Counted from the first letter of the stretch, positions 43,937 to 54,700 are shown. The stretch: DNA of 64,000 nucleotides from Paenibacillus sp. JZ16 (GCF_015326965.1 NZ_CP017659.1:4592001-4656000), one strand, 5' to 3'. The notes: generated by a model not told the origin, from the sequence alone. Translations and numbers: made by a program.

Positions 43937-45286
43937 ATGCTGAACATCACCATCTACCAGTCGAACGGGGAAGAAGAATTATTCGTGAAGAAAGACAAGG
44001 CGCAGCTGACACCCGTAACTACGGGTGCACAGCAGCATACGGTTGTCATCGATGAGGAGCAGACGTTTCAGGAGATGGACGGCTTCGGCGCGTCCTTCAC
44101 GGACTCCGCTGCTTATCTGATCCATCAGGTGCTGGATGCGACGCAGCGTTCAGAGCTCATGAAGCAGCTCTTTGATCCCAGCGAAGGGATCGGATTATCT
44201 GTACTCCGCCAGCCGATGGGGGCATCCGATTACGCGCGTGACTTCTACAGCTATAATGATATGCCTGAGGGTCAGACGGATGTAGAGCTGGAGCATTTCT
44301 CCATTGCGCATGACGAGGAAGACGTTATTCCTCTCCTGCAGGAAGCGCTCCGTTTGAATCCGGACGTCCAGCTGATGGGCTCCCCGTGGAGTCCGCCCGG
44401 CTGGATGAAGACGAGCGGGTCAATGATCGGTGGAGAGCTGAAACCCGAATACTATTCGGTGTATGCTAATTATTTTGTGCGTTACATTCAAGGGTATGAA
44501 GCTAACGGTCTGCCAATCTATGCAATCACGCCGCAAAATGAGGCATTGTACTCGCCGGGTCATTATCCAGGCATGATCATGCTGCCCGAGGCGCAAAGCG
44601 ATTTCATCAAGAATCATCTGAAGCCGCAATTCGTGAAGAACGGTATCGATACGAAAATCTTTTGTTATGACCATAACTGGGACAAGCCGGACTACCCGTT
44701 GACCGTTTTTGAGCAAGCGGGAGACGCTGTGGATGGCGTCGCTTGGCACTGGTACGGCGGCAAGCCGTCGGCCCAATCCGAAGTGTTCGATGCATTCCCG
44801 GGGAAAGAGGTTCATTTCACGGAAGGATCGGGCGGGGAGTGGATCCCGCCGTTTGAGCAGGCCTTCTCCAATGTGATGCGAACCGGAATCGAGATACTTC
44901 GCAATCACAGTAAATCCTACGTGCTGTGGAATATGGCGCTGGACGAGAAGAACGGCCCTACCGTTCCGGGCTTTGGAAAAAGCACCTGCCGCGGCATAGT
45001 CACGGTAAATCAGCAGACGAAGGAGCTTACCTATACGCTGGACTACTATGCGCTGGCGCATTTTAGTAAGGTGATCCGTCCGAAAGCGGTTCGCATTGCT
45101 TCTACCAGCAATGAGTGCATCCGTTCGGTAGCATTCAAGAACACGGATGGATCGATTGCCGTTGTGTTGTTTAACGACAGCGAGCATGTGGAGAGTACTG
45201 CACTGCGCTTGAGAGGAACGGAACACCTTAACCTCAGCCTTGCGCCGAAAAGCGCTGTATCTGTATTGATAGAGGTGTTAGGGTGA
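43937..45286 (+). CDS. Glycoside hydrolase family 30 (glucosylceramidase/endo-1,6-beta-glucosidase type)
   Basis: A 449-residue retaining glycosidase without signal peptide, so it acts on imported oligosaccharides. QEMDGFGASFTDSAAYLI opens the barrel. The acid/base is Glu202 in AITPQNEA and the nucleophile Glu296 in VHFTEGSGGEW. SPWSPPGWMKTSG is another GH30 hallmark. The C-terminal beta domain (from about residue 370) contains VALRIAST-like and VVLFNDSE strands. It is the last gene of the LacI-controlled cluster. Substrate (beta-1,6-glucan, glucosides or xylan-derived) is open. Confidence 0.92.
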   Translation: MLNITIYQSNGEEELFVKKDKAQLTPVTTGAQQHTVVIDEEQTFQEMDGFGASFTDSAAYLIHQVLDATQRSELMKQLFDPSEGIGLSVLRQPMGASDYARDFYSYNDMPEGQTDVELEHFSIAHDEEDVIPLLQEALRLNPDVQLMGSPWSPPGWMKTSGSMIGGELKPEYYSVYANYFVRYIQGYEANGLPIYAITPQNEALYSPGHYPGMIMLPEAQSDFIKNHLKPQFVKNGIDTKIFCYDHNWDKPDYPLTVFEQAGDAVDGVAWHWYGGKPSAQSEVFDAFPGKEVHFTEGSGGEWIPPFEQAFSNVMRTGIEILRNHSKSYVLWNMALDEKNGPTVPGFGKSTCRGIVTVNQQTKELTYTLDYYALAHFSKVIRPKAVRIASTSNECIRSVAFKNTDGSIAVVLFNDSEHVESTALRLRGTEHLNLSLAPKSAVSVLIEVLG

Positions 45287-45314
45287 GGTAACATTTTCAT
45301 AGGTTAGATAAGAT

Positions 45315-45380
45315 AAGGCACTCTGTTCGGCGCCATCGGCCTTTTTGGTTGATGGTTGCATTGGCTGGGGTGCCTTTTCA
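45315..45380 (+). terminator. Weak terminator-like structure after GH30
   Basis: AAGGCAC (45315-45321) and GTGCCTT (45370-45376), followed by TTCA, enclose a long loop containing further short stems. Confidence 0.4.
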
Positions 45381-45462
45381 TATATAGAGTTGGTTATTTC
45401 ATATAGAAACGGTAGAATAATAACAAGAATAAGGTTTACCAAAGAAAATACAGGTGACAATC

Positions 45463-47175
45463 ATGACCATTAAAACGTTATTTATTGCTCCGTATCCCGC
45501 AATGAGCCATTTAATAGAAGAATGCCGGAAGGAAGAGCCGGAGCTGGATGTGCAAGTCGAGGTCGGCAATTTGCTAGAAGCGGTTCCTCTGGCAAAGGAA
45601 GGCGAACGCATGGGATATGACGTGATTATTAGCCGGGGCGGTACGGCTAAGCTGATCGAATCCGAGGTACGCATTCCCGTTATCGATGTCCATGTTTCAG
45701 GCTATGACATGCTGCGCGTGCTCACCTTAGCCAATCATTTTCCAGGCAAAAAAGCCATTGTGGGCTTCTCCAATATTACGCTTGGAGCCAAAGCCATTAC
45801 CGATGTGCTGGATATCGAGGTTGACGTGTTCACGGTAGAGAAGGCCGAAGAGGTGGATCGGCTGCTGGAGGATCTGAAGACGAAGGGCTTCGAATTAATC
45901 ATGGGCGATGTGGTGACGATAGAAGCAGCTGCCAAGCACCATTTGGAAGGGATTCTGATCCAATCCGGGCGCGAGGCCATCTTCGATGCGTTTCAAAAGG
46001 CCAAATCCGCGTTTCGGTTACATGAACGGACGCAGTGGGAAATATCTTTTCTGCAAGCACTGCTGAAGGAAACGGCTGCGAACCTTGCCGTATTGGATGC
46101 TGAGGGACAGGTTGTATATGAACAGTGGCCGGATTATGGTTCCTGTCCGCTCCCGGTGGAAGCCTTGCAAGCCGATCTACGGCTAAACCGGGAGGCGGAA
46201 GCCTCTGTCCTGATTCAGGATGACGGAACCCGGAAGCTTAAGCAGAGAAGGACGCTGAAAGTAATACAGGGACAGCGGTACTACCTGTACACTTTTTCCG
46301 AGATGAAGCAAAATGGGGAGGCCGCAGGCTATCATGTCGAGGCCGTGGCCCAATTGCCGATGTTGATATCGCAAAGCGAGGCGATGCGCAGCTGCCTGCA
46401 GCGGATCGAGGGTCATCTGGACAGCCGTGCCTTGATTCTCATCGGCGAAGCCGGTACAGGCAAGCAGCTGCTCTCCCGGTATATTCATTACCGAAAGAAC
46501 GAAGGCCGGGGCTTGTATGTCCGGCTTACCGGAAAGCAGGCTGTGGCCTTGTCGGAAAACCACGAAAAGGAAGCTTGGGACAGCGATATCCGCACGCTAT
46601 ATCTCCATGGATTGGATGCGATCGCTCCGCAAGAAATGGCGGATTTGAAGCAGTGGATGAACGAGATGAAAAACCGGGCATTCACGGTCATCCTCTCGCT
46701 GGAAAAGGACGATTCGAATTATCATCCCCTCCTGCTGGATGAGGAGGCGGCAAGGATTGCCGTGCCGGCTCTGCGCGAGCGTATGGACGACATCAAACCA
46801 TTGGTGACTTATTATATTGCCTCCTACCATGGCACGCTTGGGACTTCACCGATTAAGATCAAGGAGGAAGCGATTCAGCTGCTGACCCAGTACGATTGGC
46901 CGGGCAACGTGTCGGAGCTGAAAATCCTGCTCCAGGACGCAGTGACGGAGGAGAAGGGCTACGTGATCGGCAAGCCGCTCATTTCCCGGCTTCTTGCCAA
47001 GAAGGAAGGTCATCCGTCAACTGCAATGAGTCCCGAGTTTCTTCATGGTACGCTGGATGAGATCGAGAAGAGGATCATCGACGCGATTATGGAGGAAGAA
47101 CAATTTAATCAGACGAAGGTTGCGGAGCGGCTCGGTATCAACCGTTCGACCCTGTGGAGAAAGCTGAAACAATAG
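45463..47175 (+). CDS. PrpR_N-type regulator with degenerate sigma-54 AAA domain and Fis HTH
   Basis: A 570-residue regulator. Residues about 1-180 form a PrpR_N-type sensor domain (LFIAPYPAMSHLIEEC, DVIISRGGTAKLI, GFELIMGDVVTIEAA). A PAS-like linker follows. The central domain (about 315-500) keeps a Walker A-like GEAGTGKQLL and the QYDWPGNVSELKILLQDA segment. It lacks a GAFTGA loop, and Walker B is replaced (LYLHGLDAI). The C-terminal Fis-type helix-turn-helix is NQTKVAERLGINRSTLWRKLK. It therefore probably cannot activate sigma-54 polymerase and works as an ordinary DNA-binding regulator. The ATG at 45463 follows AGGTGA. It precedes a permease/kinase/PdxA2 operon. Confidence 0.85.
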   Translation: MTIKTLFIAPYPAMSHLIEECRKEEPELDVQVEVGNLLEAVPLAKEGERMGYDVIISRGGTAKLIESEVRIPVIDVHVSGYDMLRVLTLANHFPGKKAIVGFSNITLGAKAITDVLDIEVDVFTVEKAEEVDRLLEDLKTKGFELIMGDVVTIEAAAKHHLEGILIQSGREAIFDAFQKAKSAFRLHERTQWEISFLQALLKETAANLAVLDAEGQVVYEQWPDYGSCPLPVEALQADLRLNREAEASVLIQDDGTRKLKQRRTLKVIQGQRYYLYTFSEMKQNGEAAGYHVEAVAQLPMLISQSEAMRSCLQRIEGHLDSRALILIGEAGTGKQLLSRYIHYRKNEGRGLYVRLTGKQAVALSENHEKEAWDSDIRTLYLHGLDAIAPQEMADLKQWMNEMKNRAFTVILSLEKDDSNYHPLLLDEEAARIAVPALRERMDDIKPLVTYYIASYHGTLGTSPIKIKEEAIQLLTQYDWPGNVSELKILLQDAVTEEKGYVIGKPLISRLLAKKEGHPSTAMSPEFLHGTLDEIEKRIIDAIMEEEQFNQTKVAERLGINRSTLWRKLKQ

Positions 47176-47283
47176 TTTCAGCTTTTTTTTGTTTTGCGAT
47201 CAATAGATCCCTCCGTTTCGGCAGATATTAGGATAAAGAGGGATTTATTTCAATAAACTAGCGGCAACGCAACAATCAATTGT

Positions 47284-47325
47284 TTAAATTTGCAACAATT
47301 AATCTTTAATATGTTGCAAATTTAA
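47284..47325 (+). promoter_or_regulatory. Long inverted repeat upstream of the permease gene
   Basis: TTAAATTTGCAACA (47284-47297) and TGTTGCAAATTTAA (47312-47325) are perfectly complementary 14-bp arms with a 14-bp spacer. A related GCAACAAT half-site lies just upstream. It is a probable operator for the PrpR_N-type regulator. Confidence 0.65.
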
Positions 47326-47414
47326 TTGTATGCACTTACAATAAACCCTGCAAGCGATTTCAATATGAAATCACTGTTTAATATTGAAACAATTATTAGA
47401 GGGGTGTTACAATA

Positions 47415-48404
47415 ATGAAGATTAAAGCGACGTTGGATCGGATTCCTGGAGGTATGATGGTAGTACCGTTGCTTATTGCAGCAGTCATCAATACTTTTGC
47501 TCCGGATCTACTCCGGATCGGGAATTTTACGGAGTCTTTATTTGTAAACGGTTCAGGTACATTGATTGCGCTGTTCCTCCTCTGTACGGGGGCACAGATT
47601 AACGTCAAATCTTTTGGCGTTTCCGTTGGAAAAGGAGCAACGCTGCTTGCAACGAAGTGGGTGGTCGGCGCAGCGTTCGGACTGATCGCTTACCTGTTTG
47701 CCGGAGAGAACGGATTGTGGCTGGGTCTGGCGCCGATAGCTGTCATTGCGGCGATGACCAACAGTAATGGGGGATTGTTTGTAGCCTTGGTAGGCCAATA
47801 TGGCAGCAAGGAAGACCGTGCTGCGTATTCGCTGCTTGCCCTGAATGACGGACCTTTCCTCACGATGGTGGCCTTATCAATCTTCGGCGCCATGGGATTC
47901 GTGGACGGCATGTTCTCCTTCGTATCCTTCATCTCGGTTCTTCTTCCGATTATTGTGGGGATGGTGCTGGGTAATTTGGATGAGGAGATGCGCAAGTTTT
48001 TGGACAAAGGCAGCTCCATGCTGATTCCGTTCTTTGCATTTGCGCTCGGAATGGGCATTGATTTCGGAGCGATCGTGGATGGCGGCTTGTCGGGTATCAT
48101 TCTTGGACTGCTTACGGTTTTCGTTACAGGTACTGCAGGATACTTTGTGTTTAAAGCGTTGAAATGGAATCCGATCGTGGGGGCGGCGGAAGGCTCCACA
48201 GCCGGTAATGCCGTGGCTACGCCTGCTGCAATCGGGGCGGCGAATGCTTCCTTTGCAGCATTTACCGATATCGCGACGGTGCAGGTTGCGGCGTCCGTGG
48301 TAACGACCGCCATCCTGCTTCCTTTATATGTCGGGTTTTTAGTGAAGCGTCTAGAGAAGAAAGGGCACTCATTTGATACAAATACAGCAGATGCCGAATC
48401 ATAG
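47415..48404 (+). CDS. 2-keto-3-deoxygluconate permease family transporter (KdgT type)
   Basis: A 329-residue membrane protein of about ten helices. IPGGMMVVPLLIAAVINTFAPDLLRIG at the N-terminus, FLLCTGAQINVK, AMTNSNGGLFVALVGQYG and AAEGSTAGNAVATPAA are signatures of the KDGT family. With the downstream acid-sugar kinase and PdxA2, its real substrate is more likely a four-carbon sugar acid such as D-threonate than 2-keto-3-deoxygluconate (inference). The ribosome-binding site is GAGGGGTG. Confidence 0.9.
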   Translation: MKIKATLDRIPGGMMVVPLLIAAVINTFAPDLLRIGNFTESLFVNGSGTLIALFLLCTGAQINVKSFGVSVGKGATLLATKWVVGAAFGLIAYLFAGENGLWLGLAPIAVIAAMTNSNGGLFVALVGQYGSKEDRAAYSLLALNDGPFLTMVALSIFGAMGFVDGMFSFVSFISVLLPIIVGMVLGNLDEEMRKFLDKGSSMLIPFFAFALGMGIDFGAIVDGGLSGIILGLLTVFVTGTAGYFVFKALKWNPIVGAAEGSTAGNAVATPAAIGAANASFAAFTDIATVQVAASVVTTAILLPLYVGFLVKRLEKKGHSFDTNTADAES

Positions 48405-48419
48405 AAGGTGTGATGAAAT

Positions 48420-49721
48420 GTGATAAAACAAATTGGAATCATCGCGGACGATCTGACCGGTGCGAATGACTCGGGTGTACAATTGGCGAAGAAGGGGCTG
48501 GTTTCCACCGTCGTCTTCGATCACCGCCATTACCGTCAGGACACCCGTGCCGAAGTGTTGATCGTGGATACGGATAGCAGGGCGAAACGCAGTGTGGACG
48601 CCTATGAAGCGGCGTACGAAGCCGCTCAATTCCTTGAAGAGCAGGGCTGCCGCCACATCTACAAGAAGCTGGATTCGACCTTGCGCGGGAATGTTGCAGA
48701 GGAATTGTTTGCGGTGCAGAAGGTATTCCGGCCGGACTTGGTGCTGATCGCCCCGGCTTTTCCCAAAATGAACCGCACGACGGTACAGGGACATCATTAT
48801 GTTCAAGGTGTACTGATCACGGAGACGGAGTTTGCCAAGGATCCCAAAACACCCGTTATGGAAAGTTATATCCCGAAGCTGCTGCAGAGGGTAGGAGAGC
48901 CTGAGGCGGTGCTGGTTTCATCAAGTCAAGTGCGGCAGCCCGCCGCGCAATTTCTGCCATGGCTCCAATCCAAGCTGGCCGAAGGCCAAACTTGGTTTGT
49001 ATGCGATAGTGAGACGGAAGCGGATTTACAGGCGATAGCGGCATTATTTTCACAGCTAGACAAGAAGATTCTGTGGGCCGGTTCTGCCGGATTAATCGAA
49101 TACTTGCCGGAGGAGCTGTCCCTGATTTCCGTGGAGGAGAGGAGCCAAGACTGGGCTGGGGCGGATAAAGCGCTGATCGTATCAGGGAGCTTGTCCCAAA
49201 CGACCCGACGGCAGCTTCGTGCCGTCAAGGACATGCCTGGCTCGTTGATGCTGGAGATCGATCCGGCCGCGTTGATTCGTGAAACTTACGACACAGAAGA
49301 TATCCTGCAGCAAATCGCTCAGGATATGGACAAGCGGTATTTGGTCCTGTACGTCGACGCTTCGGAAGATAACCGCAGGCTGGCAAAAGGAGCAGGGGAT
49401 GAGCGGGGATTATCTTCAACCGAGGTAAGCGAAGCGATCTCGTTGGGACTCGGAAGAATGACAAAAGCCATTTTACAGGCATACGCTGAGATCCAAGGGT
49501 TGGTATTAACCGGCGGGGATACGGCTAAGGCTATCTGTATGGAACTTGGCATGGGAGAAATGCAGCTGTATTCGGAAGTAGAGCCCGGCCTGCCGTTCGG
49601 AAGGCTTCAGGGCATGGGAAAAGGCTACTGGACCGTCACCAAAGCCGGGGGTTTCGGAAATGATCGATCCCTGGTAGATTCCCTGCACTATATAACAAAT
49701 AAGAAAAAGGTGAGAACATGA
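48420..49721 (+). CDS. dtnK: Four-carbon acid sugar kinase (DUF1537), probable D-threonate kinase
   Basis: A 433-residue two-domain kinase. The N-terminal substrate domain starts IGIIADDLTGANDSGVQLAK and includes KKLDSTLRGNVAEEL and LIAPAFPKMNRTTVQGHHYV. The C-terminal nucleotide domain contains GLVLTGGDTAKAIC and VTKAGGFGND. The DUF1537 family phosphorylates D-threonate, D-erythronate or related C4 acids. Pairing with PdxA2 favours the D-threonate or D-erythronate 4-kinase role. The GTG start lies 15 bp after the permease stop, and the stop overlaps the next gene by 4 nt. Confidence 0.88.
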   Translation: MIKQIGIIADDLTGANDSGVQLAKKGLVSTVVFDHRHYRQDTRAEVLIVDTDSRAKRSVDAYEAAYEAAQFLEEQGCRHIYKKLDSTLRGNVAEELFAVQKVFRPDLVLIAPAFPKMNRTTVQGHHYVQGVLITETEFAKDPKTPVMESYIPKLLQRVGEPEAVLVSSSQVRQPAAQFLPWLQSKLAEGQTWFVCDSETEADLQAIAALFSQLDKKILWAGSAGLIEYLPEELSLISVEERSQDWAGADKALIVSGSLSQTTRRQLRAVKDMPGSLMLEIDPAALIRETYDTEDILQQIAQDMDKRYLVLYVDASEDNRRLAKGAGDERGLSSTEVSEAISLGLGRMTKAILQAYAEIQGLVLTGGDTAKAICMELGMGEMQLYSEVEPGLPFGRLQGMGKGYWTVTKAGGFGNDRSLVDSLHYITNKKKVRT

Positions 49722-50722
49722 GCCAGCATAAACCGGTTATCGGGATTACCATGGGAGACGCCGCAGGCGTAGGTCCTGAAATTATACTCAAAAGCCTCAT
49801 GAATGAGGAGATGTATCATATCAGTCACCCGGTTGTGATCGGGGACGTGAAGATACTGGAGCGGGCAAAGTCCTTCGTGGGCAGTGACTTGACTATCGAA
49901 GCGATTAATGCCGATGAGCTCGAGCAGGTTGACTACCGTTTTGGCACGATTCATGTGCTTGATCTGGATCTGCTGCCAGGGGACTTGCCGATAGGACGAG
50001 TTGCTCCGGAAGCCGGACACGCCGCGTTCAAATTTTTGGAGACAGCCATCGAATTGGCGAAGGACCATAAAATCCAGGCCATATGCACCGCACCGCTGAA
50101 TAAGGAAGCCCTGCATAAAGGGGGTCACAAATATCCGGGCCATACGGAGATTCTGGCGGATTTGACCGGAACCACGGACTATTCCATGATGCTGTCGGCG
50201 CCGAATCTGAAGGTTATTCACGTGACGACCCATGTCGGCATCCTCGATGCCGTCCGGTCGATTAATCCTGAGCGCGTATACCATGTCATTAAGCTTGCTC
50301 ATGAGACGCTGCAGAAGTCCGGCATCGCCGCTCCGCGGATTGCCGTTTGCGGAATTAATCCTCATGCGGGCGAGAACGGACTGTTCGGATATGGCGAAGA
50401 GGAAGAGAAAGTCATACCGGGCGTCGAAAAGGCGCAGGCGGAAGGAATCCAGGTCGTAGGCCCGCTGCCGGCCGATACGCTGTTCTTCCGGACGGTACGC
50501 GGTGACTTTGACATTGTAGTGGCCATGTATCACGATCAGGGACATGGTCCCGTCAAAGTGCTCGGCTTGGACGCAGGCGTCAACATTACCGTTGGCCTTC
50601 CGATTATCCGCACCAGTGTCGATCACGGTACAGCGTTCGACATTGCCGGTCAAGGCATCGCCGATGAGAAAAGCTTGATGGAAGCCATCCGTCAGGCGGC
50701 TGAGCTGGCGCCTAAAGCGTAA
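49718..50722 (+). CDS. pdxA2: PdxA2-type 4-phospho-C4-acid dehydrogenase
   Basis: A 334-residue NAD-dependent metal-binding dehydrogenase homologous to 4-hydroxythreonine-4-phosphate dehydrogenase. IGITMGDAAGVGPEII, ICTAPLNKEALHKGG, YPGHTEILADLTG, HVGILDAVRSI and MYHDQGHGPVKVLG carry the metal and phosphate ligands. Next to a DUF1537 kinase this subgroup oxidises D-threonate or D-erythronate 4-phosphate, which decarboxylates to dihydroxyacetone phosphate. A role in pyridoxal phosphate synthesis is less likely here. It overlaps the kinase gene by 4 nt (ATGA) and ends the operon. Confidence 0.88.
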   Translation: MSQHKPVIGITMGDAAGVGPEIILKSLMNEEMYHISHPVVIGDVKILERAKSFVGSDLTIEAINADELEQVDYRFGTIHVLDLDLLPGDLPIGRVAPEAGHAAFKFLETAIELAKDHKIQAICTAPLNKEALHKGGHKYPGHTEILADLTGTTDYSMMLSAPNLKVIHVTTHVGILDAVRSINPERVYHVIKLAHETLQKSGIAAPRIAVCGINPHAGENGLFGYGEEEEKVIPGVEKAQAEGIQVVGPLPADTLFFRTVRGDFDIVVAMYHDQGHGPVKVLGLDAGVNITVGLPIIRTSVDHGTAFDIAGQGIADEKSLMEAIRQAAELAPKA

Positions 50723-50810
50723 AGATGTTGTTGCTTGGCGGTCATAGCGGCCGCCATTAATCTTTAATGGAAGTGACTGCAGAAGACTCTGCTGAATCAC
50801 TGCCATAACA

Positions 50811-50844
50811 AAAAGATGACTCCACCTGTGGGATCATCTTTTTT
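50811..50844 (+). terminator. Terminator of the C4-acid operon
   Basis: AAAAGATGACTCC pairs with GGGATCATCTTTT and is followed by further T. Confidence 0.85.
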
Positions 50845-50958
50845 ATTGTTTCTTCATCCGTGATGTTTCAGTGTGATTTTTCGCTAACATGAGAAACTCG
50901 ATCAACAGTATGAAGGGAAAGGCTGTTTTGGTGATGTTTGGGATTAGAATAGCCGGCT

Positions 50959-50984
50959 GCCGCGAAAAAATCGCGGCCTTTTTT
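50959..50984 (+). terminator. Orphan terminator-like hairpin
   Basis: GCCGCGA and TCGCGGC are separated by AAAAA and followed by CTTTTTTG. No gene ends just upstream, so it may end a small RNA or read-through from the C4-acid operon. Confidence 0.6.
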
Positions 50985-51146
50985 GTACAACAAAATAAGC
51001 ATCGTGCCTGAGACTCATTGAGCTATGCATGGTCCTTTAGTCCGTTTAGCTCAACATGTATCTTTAGTAATACTTTTTATAAATAGAACCTTAGAGAACT
51101 AGTAGTATCAAAATCAAATGATAGGTCGCACGTAGGGCGATACTGG

Positions 51147-51152
51147 TATAAT
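51147..51152 (+). promoter_or_regulatory. Extended -10 element upstream of the surface-protein gene
   Basis: TATAAT preceded by TGG (51144-51152). If used, the surface-protein mRNA would have a leader of nearly 580 nt. Confidence 0.4.
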
Positions 51153-51735
51153 ATGGCTGTTTTTTTCGCATGGGAAGGACATATGTAGAAGGATGTCGTA
51201 TTCCCACACCATATATCTTTCTTAGTCGGTTACCGCGGGCAAGTCTTTTTTTGGAATAGCGTTTCAACAGAAGGGCTTACCTTTCATGGTAACTCGCAAG
51301 ATCAACTGTCAGAGGGAGAGGGGTGATCATAATTGTACAACTAACGGCTTGAAACGAATCGAGGACATCGGCTGATGTTTTGGTTCATGGCAATTAACGC
51401 GTTACATAATGATGCTAAAGGAGACCTCGTTACATACACAAGCGAAGTGATTCTTAAAGAGATCATGCAGAATTTTTGAAAAAGGTTAGATTGTGTAAGG
51501 AACAGGGTATGAACGTCGAGTTGTGCGGCTTTCGGTACAACAAGGTGGGAAGTGAGTTGTCTTTCTCTTAACTTGCAATCAACAACACTCTGCCTTTTAC
51601 CGCGCACCCGCCATAATGCAGGAGCTTTCACGGTTCGTGAAATGAAAGTGTATGTATGGTTTAATCGACGGATGAATTCATTTGACAGCATCGGAATGGC
51701 TCCAAAGCCTTCCCATTGAAGATAGGGAGGAAACA

Positions 51736-54700
51736 ATGAAAAGAAAACCGATAATCAATCGGCGTTTTAAGTATTTGATGGCGGTTTTCATCATTTTGTT
51801 CGGTCAGCTTCTACCTCTGTACCCTCAACAGGCTGAGGCGGCTGCGGATAACTGGCTGAATTTTAAATTTGATGAATTCTCCCAAAATACGGTCAATCAA
51901 TTTACCTTGAATGGTCATGCCACGATCGCTCAAGGGCAAAATATTATACGATTGACACAACCGACTACGTTACAGAGTGGCGCCGCATTTAACAATACGG
52001 CGCTGTGTCCCAGAGACAATTATTCATTCAGCACAGCCTTTTCTTTTAAGATGAGTAACCCGAGCGCCCAAGGCGCAAGCGATGGATTGACTTTTACGCT
52101 CCAGACTGGCACAACCAGTCAGAATATGAACGGTGGCGGCTTGGGATATTACGGCATTAGTCCGAGTTTTGCCGTTAAATATGACACGTTTAAAAACGAT
52201 GTTTATAAGGATCCTTCTTCAAACTACGTTGGACTTGCGGTAAATGGAGACGTAGTGAATCAAGCAGGCTGGTATACCGATTTAGACAGCACCAGCTTCA
52301 AATTGTCTAACGGAACCCAGTACTATACGTGGATCGATTACAATAGTTCAACTCAGAATGTTCAGGTTCATCTGGGCACTTCGCCGGATCGGGTAAATGC
52401 CAGCAAAGTTTTAGATGTCAATAGCATCGATCTTAGTTCGATATTTAACGGACAATCGATTCATGCCGGTTTTACAGGATCAACAGGGTTGCCGAATTAC
52501 GAGACGCATGATATCCATAACTGGTATTTTGTGAATGCATACGCACCGATTGAAACTCTCAATCCGAATAATACTTACAAAGTGAACGAGGCACCCGTTG
52601 TGCCGGGTGATTCAAAAGTCACCGCGGTAAATACGCCGGTCTCGGGACAAGTAATCGGCACGGACCCGGATGGAGATCCATTGACGTACGCAAAAGGCGC
52701 GACGGATCCTCGGAACGGAACTGTGACGGTTAATACGGACGGAACTTGGACGTATACGCCAACGCAAGACTTTATCGGTAGCGATAGCTTCACCGTCATC
52801 GCCAATGACGGTAAATGCTCCACTGCCGAAGCTACGATTAACGTTGAAGTATCGGATTCAGTTCCTCCAACGACTCCACAACCGCCTAATGCATGTGGAG
52901 TTAAAGTGGCATTGATTAACGGAAGTTTTGAAGAGCCGCCTGGACCAGGGTCAATGAATGGTACATTTGGGTACTATGAAGACGAAGTTCCAGGATGGAA
53001 AACGACTGATGATACGGGTGGGGTAAAGTGGATTGAAATCTGGGACTACGCTGAAGGATATCCAGATCCTTATGTAAAACAGCAACCTGCCCCCGTTCAT
53101 GGAAATCGATACGCAGAGTTAAATGCTAGCGGTAATGGCATGTTATATCAAGACGTAGAGACCACGCCTGGACAGACCATCTATTGGAGACTTTCCCATA
53201 AGGGGCTGTACGGTGAAGATACAATGCAGCTTCGCATTGGTCCGGCAACAGCCGATCCTTATGATACCTCAGTAATCGATCAGATGACGGATGGTAACAC
53301 GGCTTGGGGAACTTATACGGGTTCCTATACAGTTCCTGCAGGACAAACGATGACAAGGTTTGGATTTGAAGCCGTTTCGACATCCAATGGATCGATCGGA
53401 CACGGCAATCATCTGGATGATATCTTCCTGGGAACCGAACCATGTGTTATCGCAGAAAAATCCGTTTCTCCTGCTGGAGACGTTTTTGAAGGCAATGAAC
53501 TCACCTACGAAGTCACAGTTAAAAATGAAGGTGGAGACGTTGCCGCAAATACTGTCTTTGAAGACGTCATTCCTGCGGGCACGGAATATGTTCCAGGCTC
53601 CATGAAAATGGTGAGCGGGACCAATACCGTTGACCTAACCGATGCAGATGATACAGATGCAGGGCACTTTGACGGCAGCAAGGTGATCATTAGGCTCGGG
53701 AATTTGCAGAATACCAATGACTTGCCTGAAGGTATTACGCTTCAATTCAAGGTGAAAGCATTATCCAGCCATATCGGCCAGACGGTCACCAATAAAGCGG
53801 CTGTTGATTACAAGAATTTACTCATAGACAAGGATGAAACGACCGAGTCGAATGAGACGACGAGTCAAATTATCGAAAGAGAAGTTGTCAATGCCTGCAC
53901 TAGACCCGTTGCGCTAATTAACGGCAGTTTCGAGGAACCTGCATATACGCCTGGTGATCCGAAGACCCCTACAGGTCCAGGGTATACATTCCCACAGGAT
54001 GAGAACGTGCCGGGATGGCATACAACCGACTCAACAGGACGATATGACATTTTTGTTAAGAGCTTGATGGAGGCACCTGGAACTCCTGCTGGAAACAAAC
54101 ATGAGGTAATCCATGGTGAGCAGTTTGCAGAAATTAATAGTTTTGAAAATGCAACGTTATATCAGGATGTTGAGACTACTCCTGGACAAACCATTTATTG
54201 GCGCCTAGCTCATAAAGGTAGATTCGGCGTAGACACCATGGCTGTAAATATTGGTTCAGGCAATACGGCTCCGGGTGATCTTCCGACTGTTCGTACAATG
54301 TCAACCGATAAAGACGCATGGAAATATTATTCTGGAACTTATACCGTTCCAGCCGGTCAGACGGTAACACGATTTGGATTCGAAGCCATAGCGTCTGCTA
54401 ACGGAAATATCACCGGTGGTAACTTCATTGATGATGTTTTCCTTGGAACCGAGCCGTGCGTCGTTGCTGAAAAATCCGTTTCCCCTGCAGGACAAGCCTT
54501 TGTCGGGGATGAGATTACTTACGAAGTCAACATCAAAAACGCAGGTGGAGACGTTGCCGCCAATACGGTATTCGAGGATGAAATTCCTGCGGGCACGGAA
54601 TACGTTCCGGGATCGATGAAAATCGTGAGCGGGACTAATGCTAGTGATTTGACTGATGCAGATGATCAAGATGCAGGCCATTTTGACGGCAGCAAGGTGA

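Larger units (their letters stand above)
50845..51735. other. Long gene-poor region upstream of the giant surface-protein gene
   Basis: About 890 bp without a convincing gene. It contains a free-standing terminator-like hairpin (50959-50984), a TGGTATAAT extended -10 at 51144-51152, and a 34-codon frame at 51375-51479 (MFWFMAINALHNDAKGD...). That frame looks coding-like but has no ribosome-binding site and may be a remnant. The rest could be the long 5' leader of the adhesin mRNA. Confidence 0.4.

Noticed and set aside
51341..51736. A 131-codon minus-strand frame before the surface-protein gene
   Set aside because: It has no ribosome-binding site, unusual composition and no recognisable domain, and it overlaps the leader and start of the surface-protein gene.
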